NCBI GenBank assembly: GCA_025618425.1
Contig: CM046839.1
Span: forward strand, 3,261,008-3,325,007
DNA from: Heliocidaris tuberculata
Taxonomy: Eukaryota > Echinodermata > Echinoidea > Camarodonta > Echinometridae
Length of the DNA: 64,000 bases
Direction: 5' to 3'
Shown: in pieces, positions 24,159-33,715 of the stretch
How positions within the stretch are numbered: position 1 is the stretch's first letter
How the letters are laid out: each line of letters opens with the position of its first letter
Notes under the pieces: model-generated
Seen by the model: the letters and a program-made list of their open reading frames with translations, nothing else
Told to the model about the DNA's origin: nothing
Databases searched by the model: none
Made by a program: the position numbers and the translations under genes

Positions 24159-25015
24159 CTCTCTCTCTCTCTCTCTCTCTCTTTTACTCCATAATTTATT
24201 CTTGTTGCTATCAGGTTATTTTGACGTGGTGATAAGCGTCGGTTGTTTTATACCTTCCCACCTGGATCACACTTGTCTTCCAGAGATCATCCGTCTCCTG
24301 TAAAAACACTAAAAGTAATACAGATCTGTCGAGATTAATAAACCACATTCACCATGTGGGCTATTCCAAGGTTACTCACATTACATTTGGAGAGGTTTTG
24401 AGTTACATCTTAAGCTCCTGTTCTCATACTACAGGCGTTAGGTAAATGAGTTTTAGTTGCAACAATGCACACAATTTAGAATACCTAAATACAGTATCAG
24501 AACTTCAGAAGAAGAAACATACTTTCTGCCAACCCTGCAAATGTTCGGTTACTCACATTACATTATTTTAAAAAGAAAAATGAAACGTGAGTAACCGAAC
24601 CGAGCATTTTTGTAAATGGGTCAATGTAAAGGTCAAAAGGTCAATGAAATTTCATTGAAATCAGTTTACATATACATGTAATAACTTTTTTTTAGTAACC
24701 TCTGTTGCTTGTAACATTTCTCACTCTTCAATGCCACTCTCATATTGAAGATATATGATGTGTCGTTGACTTTAATTTTGCTTTGCAGTTAAGTATCACA
24801 ATAATATGTCATTCATCTTACCAGGGGGGCATATCGTCATCACTACCCGGAAGAACGTCTTTGAAGAGGAGCTGGGAGGCATTAGGCTGAAGTCTTCCTT
24901 GGTTAGCCTAATCAAAGATGGGGTTCTTGAGAAGATATCACATGGTGAGATTGGTTACCTGACTGAGAACGACATGAAAGTACCAGGCTTGGCGTTGTCT
25001 TATAAGGTTCTATAG
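20414..25015 (+). CDS. METTL27-like (WBSCR27-like) SAM-dependent methyltransferase, 5 exons
   Basis: Exons are 20414-20566, 21478-21600, 22443-22581, 24215-24299 and a last exon ending at 25015. The joined protein is about 230 residues, near the 245 or so of vertebrate METTL27. It has a class I Rossmann methyltransferase fold: motif I RILDVGCGTGLVGQE, the acidic post-I strand HGVDMS, FDASEPLEYADG (motif II region), YFDVVISVGCF (motif III/IV), and PGGHIVITTR. The N-terminus has AERYDE, the YD(K) start of METTL27-like domains. It would use S-adenosylmethionine; its substrate is not known to me. There is no signal peptide, so it is probably cytosolic. The first three junctions are GT-AG and in phase. 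The exon 4-5 junction is not: exon 4 ends in phase 2, while both acceptors before the last block need phase 1. A microexon, an indel or an unusual splice must be invoked. The start at 20414 has A at -3. Confidence 0.8.
20886..21303. mobile_element. TTAA-flanked MITE in methyltransferase intron 1
   Basis: The ends TTAACCCTTTCAGGACA and the inverse of TTAACCCTTTCAAGACA match at 16 of 17 positions, both bounded by TTAA. TTAA target sites are used by piggyBac and Kolobok transposons. No coding frame is present. Confidence 0.7.
21478..21600 (+). CDS. METTL27-like exon 2 (SAM motif I)
   Basis: Acceptor CCAACAG|TTG after a C-rich tract, donor GAG|GTTAGC, 41 codons. Contains ILDVGCGTG, the glycine-rich SAM-binding loop. 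Confidence 0.9.
21746..21875. mobile_element. hAT MITE, TIR CAGAGGCGTCGAAATGTCGG, in intron 2
   Basis: Left end CAGAGGCGTCGAAATGTCGG with gctcggac, right end gtccgagcccgacgttttcg with gcgcctctg. Flanks are TCCTACAC and TCTTACAC, an 8-bp TSD with one mismatch. A G-run is near the left end and C/A-runs near the right. Confidence 0.8.
22289..22425 (+). repeat. (CT)n / (CA)n microsatellite
   Basis: Two CT tracts separated by a CA/CG tract, immediately upstream of exon 3. Frames over it are compositional. Confidence 0.95.
22443..22581 (+). CDS. METTL27-like exon 3
   Basis: Acceptor AATGTAG|CTG, donor GATG|GTAAGT, 46 codons plus 1 nt. Encodes YREIHGVDMSAGLLKVLEKK and then FDASEPLEYAD. The aspartate of GVD would contact the SAM ribose. 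Confidence 0.9.
22590..23045 (+). repeat. (ATT)n-type trinucleotide microsatellite
   Basis: Degenerate to perfect ATT/ATC/GTT repeats over about 450 bp, starting 10 bp after the exon 3 donor. The longest perfect blocks are at about 22887-23008. Confidence 0.95.
23099..23581. mobile_element. hAT MITE, TIR CAGGGGTGTCGATCC, TSD TTCAGTAC, in intron 3
   Basis: Left end CAGGGGTGTCGATCC, right end GGGATCGACACCCATG. The perfect 8-bp TSD TTCAGTAC lies at 23091-23098 and 23582-23589. G-rich DNA lies near the left end and C-runs near the right. Confidence 0.9.
23938..24182 (+). repeat. (CT)n microsatellite
   Basis: Long CTCTCT blocks with interruptions, ending about 30 bp before exon 4. They may extend the polypyrimidine tract of that acceptor. 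Confidence 0.95.
24215..24299 (+). CDS. METTL27-like exon 4
   Basis: Acceptor CTATCAG|GTT, donor CTCCT|GTAAAA. Encodes YFDVVISVGCFIPSHLDHT and CLPEIIRL. It ends in phase 2. Confidence 0.85.
24530..24612. repeat. Short inverted repeat in intron 4
   Basis: ttcggttactcacattacat at about 24544 and the inverse atgaaacgtgagtaaccgaa at about 24580 form a hairpin-capable pair. Confidence 0.6.
24825..25015 (+). CDS. METTL27-like last exon (start uncertain)
   Basis: Encodes GGHIVITTRKNVFEEELGGI and SLVSLIKDGVLEKISHGEIG, to the stop at 25013-25015. Two acceptors are possible: TTACCAG before 24825, or TTTGCAG before 24789. Both leave two bases before the correct frame and so conflict with the exon 4 phase. 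Confidence 0.75.
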
Positions 25016-25026
25016 AACTGAATGAA

Positions 25027-25055
<29 letters not shown>

Positions 25056-25057
<2 letters not shown>

Positions 25058-25553
25058 GGGGCGTCGCGAAAATTTTGAATGAGTGGGGGGGGGGGGTGTT
25101 CGGGAAAAAAATTGCCAACAAATTAGCCAACGATTTCCAACATGCAAGAAGAAAAAGGGACTGTCTTCACAGTTTCAAATTGGCCGACGGGGTAAACTCT
25201 GGTCGTCAGATTTTACAACATTCCCACCGTGGTTCAATTTCTTACGATTTACTTACAAGGCTTATAATTCAAAATTTTCCAACACAAAATGAGGAATATG
25301 ATCTAACGAGATTACTTTATTTCTGTGAAGATGATCTCTTGAATGATGCAATGTATTTTTGCATAATTTGAATAAAAATACATACTTTACATGGGCCGCG
25401 GAACCGGGGGCTGCCCCCCCCCCCCTACCCACACTTTTTGGAGTAGACATGTTTCATAAAACCTCGGGAAAAACGGTTCGAAAATTGTCATTATTGAGCG
25501 AAATCAAATCAGCCCCCCCCCCCCCCACTTTCAAAAACGCTCCGCTGCCCCTG
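25056..25553. mobile_element. hAT-like MITE just downstream of the methyltransferase stop
   Basis: Left end CAGGGGCGTCGCGAAAATTT, then tgaatgag and a G-run. The right end is C-runs then ctttcaaaaacgctccgctg with cccctg. The left flank is a TA microsatellite, so a TSD is hard to judge. A related right end occurs at 37.3 kb. Confidence 0.65.
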
Positions 25554-25699
25554 CTTTATATAACCATACAATGTCAGGCATAATGATTGGTTGCATTCAT
25601 TCGGTTTCGTGGGCTGTCGCCTGTCGGTCTACTGTAAGACCCCGAGGTATTATGTTTTATACATAAATGAATTTATATGCACTTTAACGCTGAGTTTAC

Positions 25700-26825
25700 C
25701 AGTGCTGTAGGACTCGAGTCCCTATTTCTCGGCACTCGGACTCGGACTCGGACTCGGACTCGGACTCGGACTCGGACTCGGACTCGAGCCACAAGGACTC
25801 GGTCTCGGACTCGGACTCGACCAATGGTGACTCCAAAATGAATGTTAATGTTGCACTTGTATTACAAGTCATTAAGTCAGTTTAATGAACTAGCTGATAC
25901 ATGTACAAGGGTTTTATTAGGGTTTGAAGATTCACTTTTCTATTACTTTAATCAGCTATTTCATAAGATTGAACTAATGGTGTTCTTGGTGAAATATTGT
26001 TTTCCCTCTTTTTTCCCATTTCAGTTGGAAACTTTCTTTTCTATAATCTGGCTTTAATGGCATTCAACCTGTTATCTTTTTGTTCTATTGACTTATAATT
26101 GATAAGAAATAAAATTACAAGCCTTTGAAAATGAACAAATATTAATTCGTGTATCTTTTCTTCATTGAGGTATCACAGAAACAATTGAGTCAACTCTCTA
26201 TAATTACTGTGGATACAAGCAAAATACTTGGCCTGATAAGGCTTGTTCACATATTAATATTATGAGCCATTTGTCAACGAGACATGTACCTTGGCACAAA
26301 AGGAGTGCATGTTCACGTGTTCAGTATTTTGAACAATAAAACTTCTGAAATTCCACCAGTACGCCAAACCATCACCAAAAATCTAACCATAGACATTTAT
26401 CTCAATATTTCCAATTCAATTTTCTTACCTTCTGTCAGAATTTTAAGTGTTAATAGCTGGAAATCTTACTGAACTTAATCTCCTTAAGCACCAAGCGACA
26501 CCAAGCATGTCACGACGATCATTCATTTGTGAGCAAGCCTTTATAGTTGTCTGCATTCGTACTAAGAAAAGTTGCAATAAATTAAATACTCTGACAAGCA
26601 ATGACAAATGGAAGTTTTCAATGAACCAGAAACTGTTTATGTTATAGAGAGTTCACAGTAAGGCATTTATCATAATGAAAAAAATGTGACGTAAAAAAAG
26701 TGCAATTTAAGATGTTCCCATCGGGACTCGGACTCGGACTAGGACTCGGATGCCAGGACTCGGACTTGGACTTCGACTCGGACTCGGACTCGGACTCGGA
26801 TGGGATGGACTCGACTGCAGCACTG
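25700..26825. mobile_element. hAT non-autonomous element with internal GGACTC arrays, TSD GAGTTTAC
   Basis: Left end CAGTGCTGTAGGACTCGAGT, right end gactcgactgcagcactg. A perfect 8-bp TSD GAGTTTAC lies at 25692-25699 and 26826-26833. Tandem hexamers (GGACTC) fill the subterminal parts at about 25737-25820 and 26724-26800. The middle 0.9 kb is AT-rich without a transposase frame. Confidence 0.9.
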
Positions 26826-27607
26826 GAGTTTACTATGTTGAAATAAAAGTTGAAAATGAATCTTGAATCTTGAAAATTATATTCTTTGTTAAAGCTTCCA
26901 TGATATTTATCTTTAATATACTTTGTCCAGTATCTCTCTGATAGTCATAAGTTTTAAAGATAATTTAATCAAACTTTGAAGCATATTTTCCTTTATTGTT
27001 AAATAGTTCTCATTTTAGATTTTTATCAAAAACATATATTCCATTTTAAATTTAGAATATTTTGAATGCCTTTTTTAACGTTTTAATTCATATCCTCATG
27101 GTCACAATTCAAACAAGTCACCATGGCTTTAGCTAGTTTACACCATAAGTTTGTGAACATTGGTTTAGTATTAATTCTTAATCGAAGATTAATTAAACGT
27201 TAAAAACATGCAGTCAGCATGGCATATAATTTATACTCGTGTAAACTTATATTCATGTGGGTTGATGTGTGTATACACATAGGCTATATAAGTAGAAGGT
27301 GCGTATGGGTGAGGGTGCATTCGTGTGGGTTGATGTGTGTAAGATGAGGGTGTGTGTGTTGAGGGGCTGGTTTGGGGTATGCGGTGTGCAAGGTCTTTTA
27401 AGCAGATGTATTACATGTAGTAGTATATGAATTATCAACGTGAGCACATTAATAATATACAGTACATCAAAAGAAACTACCCATCAGTTTATACTGATTT
27501 TAAAAAGAAAACCTCACTAATAAGGCGCGTAGGCAAGAGCAGTGATTATTCCCCTGATTCATGTCTGTGGAGCCTGCATGGTTTGGGGGTTTCTTGGTTT
27601 TGGGGGG

Positions 27608-27857
27608 TTTTGTTTGTTTGTTTGATTGTTTGTTGTTGTTTTTTGTTTTTGTTTTGTTTTTGTTTGTTTTTGTTTGTTTTGTTTTGTTTGTTGTTTTGTT
27701 TGTTTTTGTTCTTTGTTTTGTTTTTTGTTTTTGTTTTGTTTTTGTTTTTTTGTTTTTTGTTTTTTGTTATTTGTTTTTTGTTTTGTTTTGTTTTGTTTTT
27801 TTTGTTTTGTTTTGTTTGTTTGTTGTTGTTGTTGTTGTTGTTTTTTTTTTTTTTGGG
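27608..27857 (+). repeat. (GTTTT)n-type low-complexity tract
   Basis: About 250 bp of only G and T, ending in TTG repeats, a T-run and a G-run. The long open frames on both strands are compositional. Confidence 0.95.
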
Positions 27858-28154
27858 GGGGGTCTCCTAGCATACAATTATTCTCATAGCATCTGATGTA
27901 AAACCGGGCAATATTTTATCAGAAATATTATTGCAGAGATACACAACAAATATGACAATTTTCGGGTTAAAAATCTATTGCTGGGGATATAAGTCTTCAG
28001 CTTTTGGCAACTCTCGTGGAAATAAATACATTGCAAAAGGAAATGAGAAAATAATGGTGGCGTATCTTAATAAAAGTGAAAGTTGTTGTTCAAAATAATT
28101 GTTTCAAACATTATAGGGCCTACAGATGTGTTTAAACATACACGGTTGTTTAAG

Positions 28155-28625
28155 GCTGTTGTACACAAGTAAGTTCCAAATGCCAGAGCTGATTGATACG
28201 TTCAGAGGTAAGCATTTAGACAAAATATATTGTAATCTGATCGAGTTTATACTCAAGACATATTTGTGCTGCGGTGACATCTACATGATGTCTAGATCTA
28301 GACCACATCCACAAAATAAATTATAATGTAGACCTGGAACTTTGCAGCGCAGCGCAGTTTAAGTTATTTGCACATACAGTTTAGGACCGGACCCACGCGC
28401 GCGTTCACTGTGTGCAGCTTAAACTGCGCTGCGCGCGCTACGCTGGAAGGGCAACTTGCAAAGTTGCAGGTCTAAATCATAAATTATGTGACTGTGGCTT
28501 AGATCTAGATATCATATAGATGTCACGTCTTGAGTATAAACTCGATCAGATTACAATATATTTAGTCTAAATGCTTACCTCTGAATGTATCAATCAGCTC
28601 CGGCATTTGGAACTTCTGCAACATG
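28155..28625. repeat. Large inverted repeat duplicating a small exon
   Basis: The left arm (about 28155-28370) and right arm (about 28410-28625) mirror each other. Shared pieces are gttccaaatgccrgagctga, the donor-like ttcagaggtaagcatttaga, tctgatcgagtttatactca and gcagtttaagctgc-like sequence. The arms differ by scattered substitutions, so this is an old or diverging fold-back. Confidence 0.75.
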
Positions 28626-28648
28626 TCAACCACAAAGTCATCCGCCAT
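28579..28648 (-). CDS. Possible first coding exon, SAM-domain-like start (partial, uncertain)
   Basis: Reading - from 28648, ATG opens MADDFVVDMLQKFQMPELID plus TFR and ends at a strong donor G|GTAAGC. The wording (LLQ.....ELIDTFR..) resembles the start of a sterile alpha motif domain, but 23 residues are too few to prove it. No second exon is found downstream. A copy of the same exon end, in the opposite orientation, is at about 28165-28204 in the left arm of the inverted repeat. It could be a gene captured by a transposon, or the first exon of a gene cut by it. Confidence 0.3.
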
Positions 28649-28704
28649 GATGAAGCCAGGCAGTGTTCGGCGGAGAAGGAAACCCGTCTAGCGCGAATTT
28701 TCAA

Positions 28705-28820
28705 TCTTTTTAAACAACGTTGTTTAAAATATATCATTGATGTTTTAAACAGCAGTTGTTTAAAATACAGGGTTCGTCTTTTAAGCAATATTGTTTAAAA
28801 TTTAAACAACACAGATTTAA
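28705..28820. repeat. Cluster of TTTAAACAACGTTGTTTAAA-type palindromes
   Basis: One perfect 20-bp palindrome (28709-28728) is followed by variants with cores agcagttg and gcaatattg, plus a half-site. It lies just upstream of the possible - strand exon. Confidence 0.65.
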
Positions 28821-28998
28821 ACAGCGAAATTGTAAACTGCGTTTTTGCTGCGTAGCGAGGCTCCACTGATTTGTTTTGCCATAAAACTGTCATAAAATGA
28901 ATGCCCAAATTGAAAAACCTGAAAATTGAAAAACCTGAAAATTGAATAAAATTTCACCAGCATACTATATACGGGTAATGAAACTTTGTATTTGTATT

Positions 28999-29087
28999 TG
29001 TGTGTGGTGTTTATGTGTGTGTGGGCGAATGTGTGTGTGTGCGTGTGGGTGTGTGTGCGTGTGTGTGTGTGTGTGAGGGGGGTGGGG
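28999..29087 (+). repeat. (GT)n microsatellite
   Basis: Interrupted TG repeats ending in a G-rich stretch. Confidence 0.9.
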
Positions 29088-29099
29088 GTTATGCGGTGT

Positions 29100-30164
29100 G
29101 CAGGGCCTTTAAACATGTTGAGAACTGGTCAGACAATTGTATTTTGGAAGATACTCTCTAGATGTTATCCTGAATGGTTTGTTATATGAATAATTGTGTA
29201 TTGTGTTCGAGGTTTTAAATCGTCAAAATTTCATAGAATAGACAAATCTTGCTAAAAATCACACAGACAATGAAATACATGAACATGGGAGTATCAAAAG
29301 AGCATTTCAAGAGCAATGCTTTCCATGTGACATCGCTACTATGATATTCTTTCACATGGGTATTAAAGAATGAGAAACCTCACAAAAATAATTTTCACCA
29401 ATACCAGTAGGTATATATATATATATTTGACCTCTTTCAGCAGGTGTATTATCTGATCCAATCAATCCAATTCAACTTGCATTTGATAAAACACTGCACA
29501 CATTGCTCAATATGCTTGGGCCACTTGAACAATAATGTATCACTTCACAAAGACCAGTTAAGCCCGAACAATCAATTTAATCTCTGATCAATCTATAATC
29601 TATAATTTCGGATCAACTTAATATATAAATTCATATCACAAGAATTCACGCATAACCTGTTAAAATGTTTAAGTTCAAAAAATAAAATCATTATTGATGT
29701 AACTGATGAAAAAAAAAACCCAAAACAAACAAACTTTTTTTTCAAAAAACATTTGGCATTTTGCCGGCTCAAAAAAGAAAGAAAAAAGTCTGCCATCCAT
29801 TTCTATAGATGTATAAGATTTCCCTCTAGTGGTGAAAGAGTAGTCCTTTCAACAGTCGTGTTTAGCCAGTAGTGAACCTAGAAAAGTTCTCAAGTTTCCG
29901 TTGAAGTTTTTGTGTAGATTGTGATCCAATGTGGTGTTCTCCGTATAATTTCAGCTTTCTTACCGAAAAATAGACTTTTGGCAAATCGCATAATTTGAAT
30001 ATTAAAATCCACTGTTTTGTTCATCTTATGCAATACAACCTGTGATACAACGAACAGGGAAGTGCATTATATCACAGGTGGTATTGCACAAGATTAAAGG
30101 TATTGACCTGGCATTTAAGAGGTCGCTTTCAAAATGCATGCGCTGGCGGACAGTGCAAGTTGTC
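29100..30164. other. Non-coding; one short inverted repeat
   Basis: No gene is seen. At 30028-30092 gcaatacaacctgtgatac and the inverse atatcacaggtggtattgca form a hairpin. Confidence 0.4.
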
Positions 30165-30401
30165 CAATAGACCGCTTCGGTAATGTATGCAAATTTTATA
30201 CATACCCTTCAAACAAGGGTTGTTCTTGACAACCTGAAAGCTTGCCGGAGGCTTGCCGGACATAGAAACAAGTAATGTATGCAAACTGGATTCCAAGCAT
30301 TGAGGCTCATTTATAAAAAGCAGGTTGATGGAAAGCTCGTCACTAGGTGCTCAGAGAAGAATTGTGCGTAAATTTGTATACATTACAGAACCGGTCTATT
30401 G
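30165..30401 (+). mobile_element. MITE family M1, copy 5 (divergent, complete palindromic ends)
   Basis: Ends caatagaccgcttcggtaat and the inverse of aaccggtctattg, with inner inverted stretches tatgcaaattt / aaatttgtata. It retains the shared interior (tcttgacaacctgaaagctt, tgcaaactggattccaagca). Confidence 0.85.
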
Positions 30402-30599
30402 ACACCAACATTATTCGACGCTTATCCAGATGCCATGTCCCGAATGCCCGAATAATGCCGATTCTCATAGTGCATGTGTATATCCCAATTGTTTCGGTAC
30501 CGGTACGGTACATATACACAGCAAGCGCACACACTGTACTGCACCGTGGGGGGATTTACCACTTTGATTGACAACTTACGTCGTCAATTTTCGTAATGA

Positions 30600-30800
30600 A
30601 CATGGCGGCGAGTATTACACCAGAGCCATCAATACACAGAGTTTGGCCAACTCGATTTCAGTTGGGCACAACATGGCGTATATTCCTTTGTTACATACTT
30701 GCCTAACAAAGCAACAGGCCGCCATATTGTTACCCACTGGAGCAGAGTTGGTCAAACTCTATGTATGGATGGCACTGTATTACACCATCCAACAGCGCCC
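30600..30800. mobile_element. Hairpin-forming MITE
   Basis: The left arm (about 30609-30655: gagtattacaccagagccat, then acagagtttggccaactc) pairs with the right arm (about 30738-30790: gagttggtcaaactctatg, then ggcactgtattacacc). A loop of about 80 bp separates them. Confidence 0.6.
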
Positions 30801-31536
30801 TCTTGAGTGCCGGGTCTAAATCCTTTAACAAAAATGTTATAGGGTTGGACGCAGCGCGCACATCGCGTAAGTTGTCTTTTGTGAGTTATGCAAATTAATC
30901 AAAATGCCCAAAGTTGCTTTTTCGGCAGCAAAGCTGAAATTGTTCGGAGACCACGTGGGATCACAAATAAAAAAAAAACTTCAACAGAAAGAACTTTTCT
31001 AGGTTCATAAAGATAATGTCAAGTCGACTTAAGCGTTTGAGCTCTTTGCCTGTATTCACCATATTTTAGACCATTCGGACAACTCAGATGATGAATGTGA
31101 AAGCACAGAGGGTTTTTTTCAGGAAGGAGGGAGGGGTCATCTCAAACAAATTGATCAAAAGAAAAACCAAGTTACACATTTTAATCCCTTAATGATTGGT
31201 AGAGGCAACTACCCGGAAAGGTAGTTTGCAGGCCAGCATGGCAATGCCATCTATTGTCACTCATAACGCATAAAGTAGGATCAGTACGAACTCCTTTTCT
31301 GTACCTCGCTTCTCCTGACTCAAGAAAAGTCTGAAATTTGTAGACTATCCCAAGCTAGCCTGGATTGACAAAAATTATTTCTGCCATGTTTATGGTTAGT
31401 GTACATGAATGATAACCTTGTATCATGTCTGTTGCACCTGAAGATGGAATTACACAAAATTTCAAAACACAAATTCCTACAAAAAAAATCATACATCGTA
31501 CATATCACGTTGAATTAGAAGCAAGGATGTCTCTTA

Positions 31537-33448
31537 TACAGTACGCCCCAGAAAAGGTTAACAGTCAGAAAAGGTCTCCCCAAATAGTTATTTCAAAATA
31601 TTTGAAGCAAAATTTCATACCTGCTGATAGCTTAGGTCGACTTCTATTATATGACACCTAAAGATATGGCGATATTTTACGCTCGAGTGAGCAAAGGCCG
31701 CTTTTGTGAGATGCTGCAAAATCCAGACTTGACAAGCATTGGTATTTGTTCTGGCTGGTATCAGTAAAGTCGAGAGTCATGAAAAGAATTACAAATTTTC
31801 ATATTTTGATCGATAGACAATTTATTAAAGAACAGCTTCTATTCGCTCTATGTCTTTACCTATCCCATCTTTTCAATATTTTTATGCTTCAGTGAGCAAT
31901 TAACTACTTTATTGAGTGTTTTGAAATATTAGTTTAGGTAAGATTTTACAGCTCATAGACAGTCTCAGTAGCAAAAATAATACTGGCAAGAAACTTAACT
32001 AACATAGTCACATACTATTCTCCTTTTATTATAAGACACATGTACGAGATTATTTAACATTCCATTCACGACTTCGAACAAATTTAAGTGTAAAAATTAA
32101 TATCTGTAAGAAACGCTTGGTAACGGCATTTCACTGCCTCACGCTCTAAGACCATATCCACCTAGCCTTTTGACAAGGCCTCGTGACTTGGCTATTTTCC
32201 TCGTCATGCTGTGCCTGAGATGAGACTAGCCGGCGACGAAAAGAATCAACACGGCCCGGGTGAACGCGCGATCGAGCGACTGCAGTCGCGAGGCCTTTTG
32301 GAACCTGGGTTTCCATCGTCCGATATGAATTATTCACGAGTTGACATTCGTATGCTAACACGCCTACCGAGGATTATCGACCAATCACAACGGTATCTGC
32401 GGGGCTTGCTTTCCATGATTGATGTAGCTTGCACGGGGGTGCCGCATACCAAAAAGTGTGTTGCATTCTCAACCATGCGCGCGCGCGTATCACTTTCCCT
32501 CTGCGATTCCCTCCATAGAACCCTGTACATTAATCATGAAAAAATGAGATGAAGGCGAATTTGCACACCAAATTTATGCTGACGTCATGCGAAGATACGT
32601 TCGCTGATTAACGGATAACATAAGAAATACAAGCCAGGTTCCAAAAGGCCCTCGCGACTCACTTCGCTCGATCGCGCATTCACCGGGCTGGGCGGCTAGT
32701 CTTGTTATGCAGCCACTACTAGCTTACTTGCCGAGAAAAATAGCCAAATCACGAGGGCCTTGTCAAAAGGCTAATATCCACCCGAAGGTCCCCCGCACAA
32801 TAAACCCAGCGCTTCGCAATATGTGTAGCGTATTCTATACACACAGCAATCCTCATGTGAGTAGTGTGTGTGGTCGTTGTTTGAATTTACATCCCCTCTT
32901 TTTGGGGCCAGGGATTTTTATTAATTTAACTTTTATTCAATAAATGTTTCACTTGAGGAGGAAAAAACTTTACAGCATCTTAGTTATGTTGGTACCCTGC
33001 TCTTTATTAAGTAAAATCAAAGAAATCACACGAAAAGTTTTTGAGGGCTTGCCAAAACTATCGGTTACCTTTAATTTAAGCTGGCTTTCTCAGTCAACCA
33101 TACAGTTTTCATGGGATATGTCAGGACATACAGAAGACACAGCATATTCTTTCATAAAATGCCTTTTAATGATCAGAATATGAAAGTTTCTAAGCTTTCT
33201 TTCAAGACTCTCAACTTTGATGATACCAGCCAGAACAAATACAAATTTTTGTCAACCATGAATTTTGCATCATTTCCCAACAATTGCTTCTGCTCACTCA
33301 AGCGTGAAATATCGTGAGATGTTTTGCTGTCATTTGATAGGAGAGACCCCAAGCTATCCATAAGTATGACAATTTCATGAACACATTTTGAAATGTTAAT
33401 TTAATAGAGAGACTTTTTCCAACTGTTATTTTTTGTTGACGCACTGTA
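31537..33448. mobile_element. Inverted-repeat DNA element (CAGTRCGYC ends), second copy
   Basis: The left end TACAGTACGCCCCAGAAAAG and right end ttgttgacgcactgta are inverted and bounded by TA. The arms match those at 1067-1480 and 4965-5562. The interior 31958-33060 is also present at 63418-63955. It is interrupted by the element at 32163-32773. No transposase frame is seen. Confidence 0.65.
32163..32773. mobile_element. Mutator-like non-autonomous element, 9-bp TSD ATATCCACC
   Basis: TIRs of about 150 bp begin TAGCCTTTTGACAAGGCCTC and end with the inverse (GGCCTTGTCAAAAGGCTA). The perfect 9-bp TSD ATATCCACC lies at 32154-32162 and 32774-32782. Outer TIR bases match those of the 8410-9714 element (TAGCCTYTTGWCRAGGCC). 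Inside the TIRs are CpG-rich blocks such as gcgcgatcgagcga. No protein is credible. The homologous DNA at 63601-63640 has one uninterrupted ATATCCACC, that is, the empty site. Confidence 0.9.
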
Positions 33449-33537
33449 GAGTATTTTGAATGGGAAGGGGCTTTGGACAAAGGTTACTAAGAAGTTGTCT
33501 GAAAGTATTTAAAAAACGCCTCTCACCCCTATTCCCC

Positions 33538-33668
33538 CGCAAAAAAAAAATGAAAAGAAAAGAAAGAAAGAAAGAAAGAAGAGAGACGAAGAAAAGAAAA
33601 AGGGGGAAAAAAAAGAAAGTCAAAAGATTGGTTATATACACTACACCACGTTCATGTAGCATGTGCAT

Positions 33669-33714
<46 letters not shown>

Positions 33715-33715
33715 T
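33538..33715 (+). repeat. Purine tract followed by a 44-bp poly-T
   Basis: An AG-rich tract at 33541-33620 and a T-run at 33669-33712. Open frames here are compositional. Confidence 0.9.

Noticed and set aside
23877..24194. 105-codon S/L-rich frame
   Set aside because: It is a (CT)n microsatellite in a METTL27-like intron.
27427..27896. Frames over the GTTTT tract encoding F/V/L/C-rich or K/Q/T/N-rich peptides
   Set aside because: Pure low-complexity DNA; no splice context and no family.
30568..30819. 83-codon frame near 30.6 kb, considered as a first exon because of ATGGCGGCG
   Set aside because: The interval is a hairpin-forming MITE. The frame reads through both arms and resembles no family.
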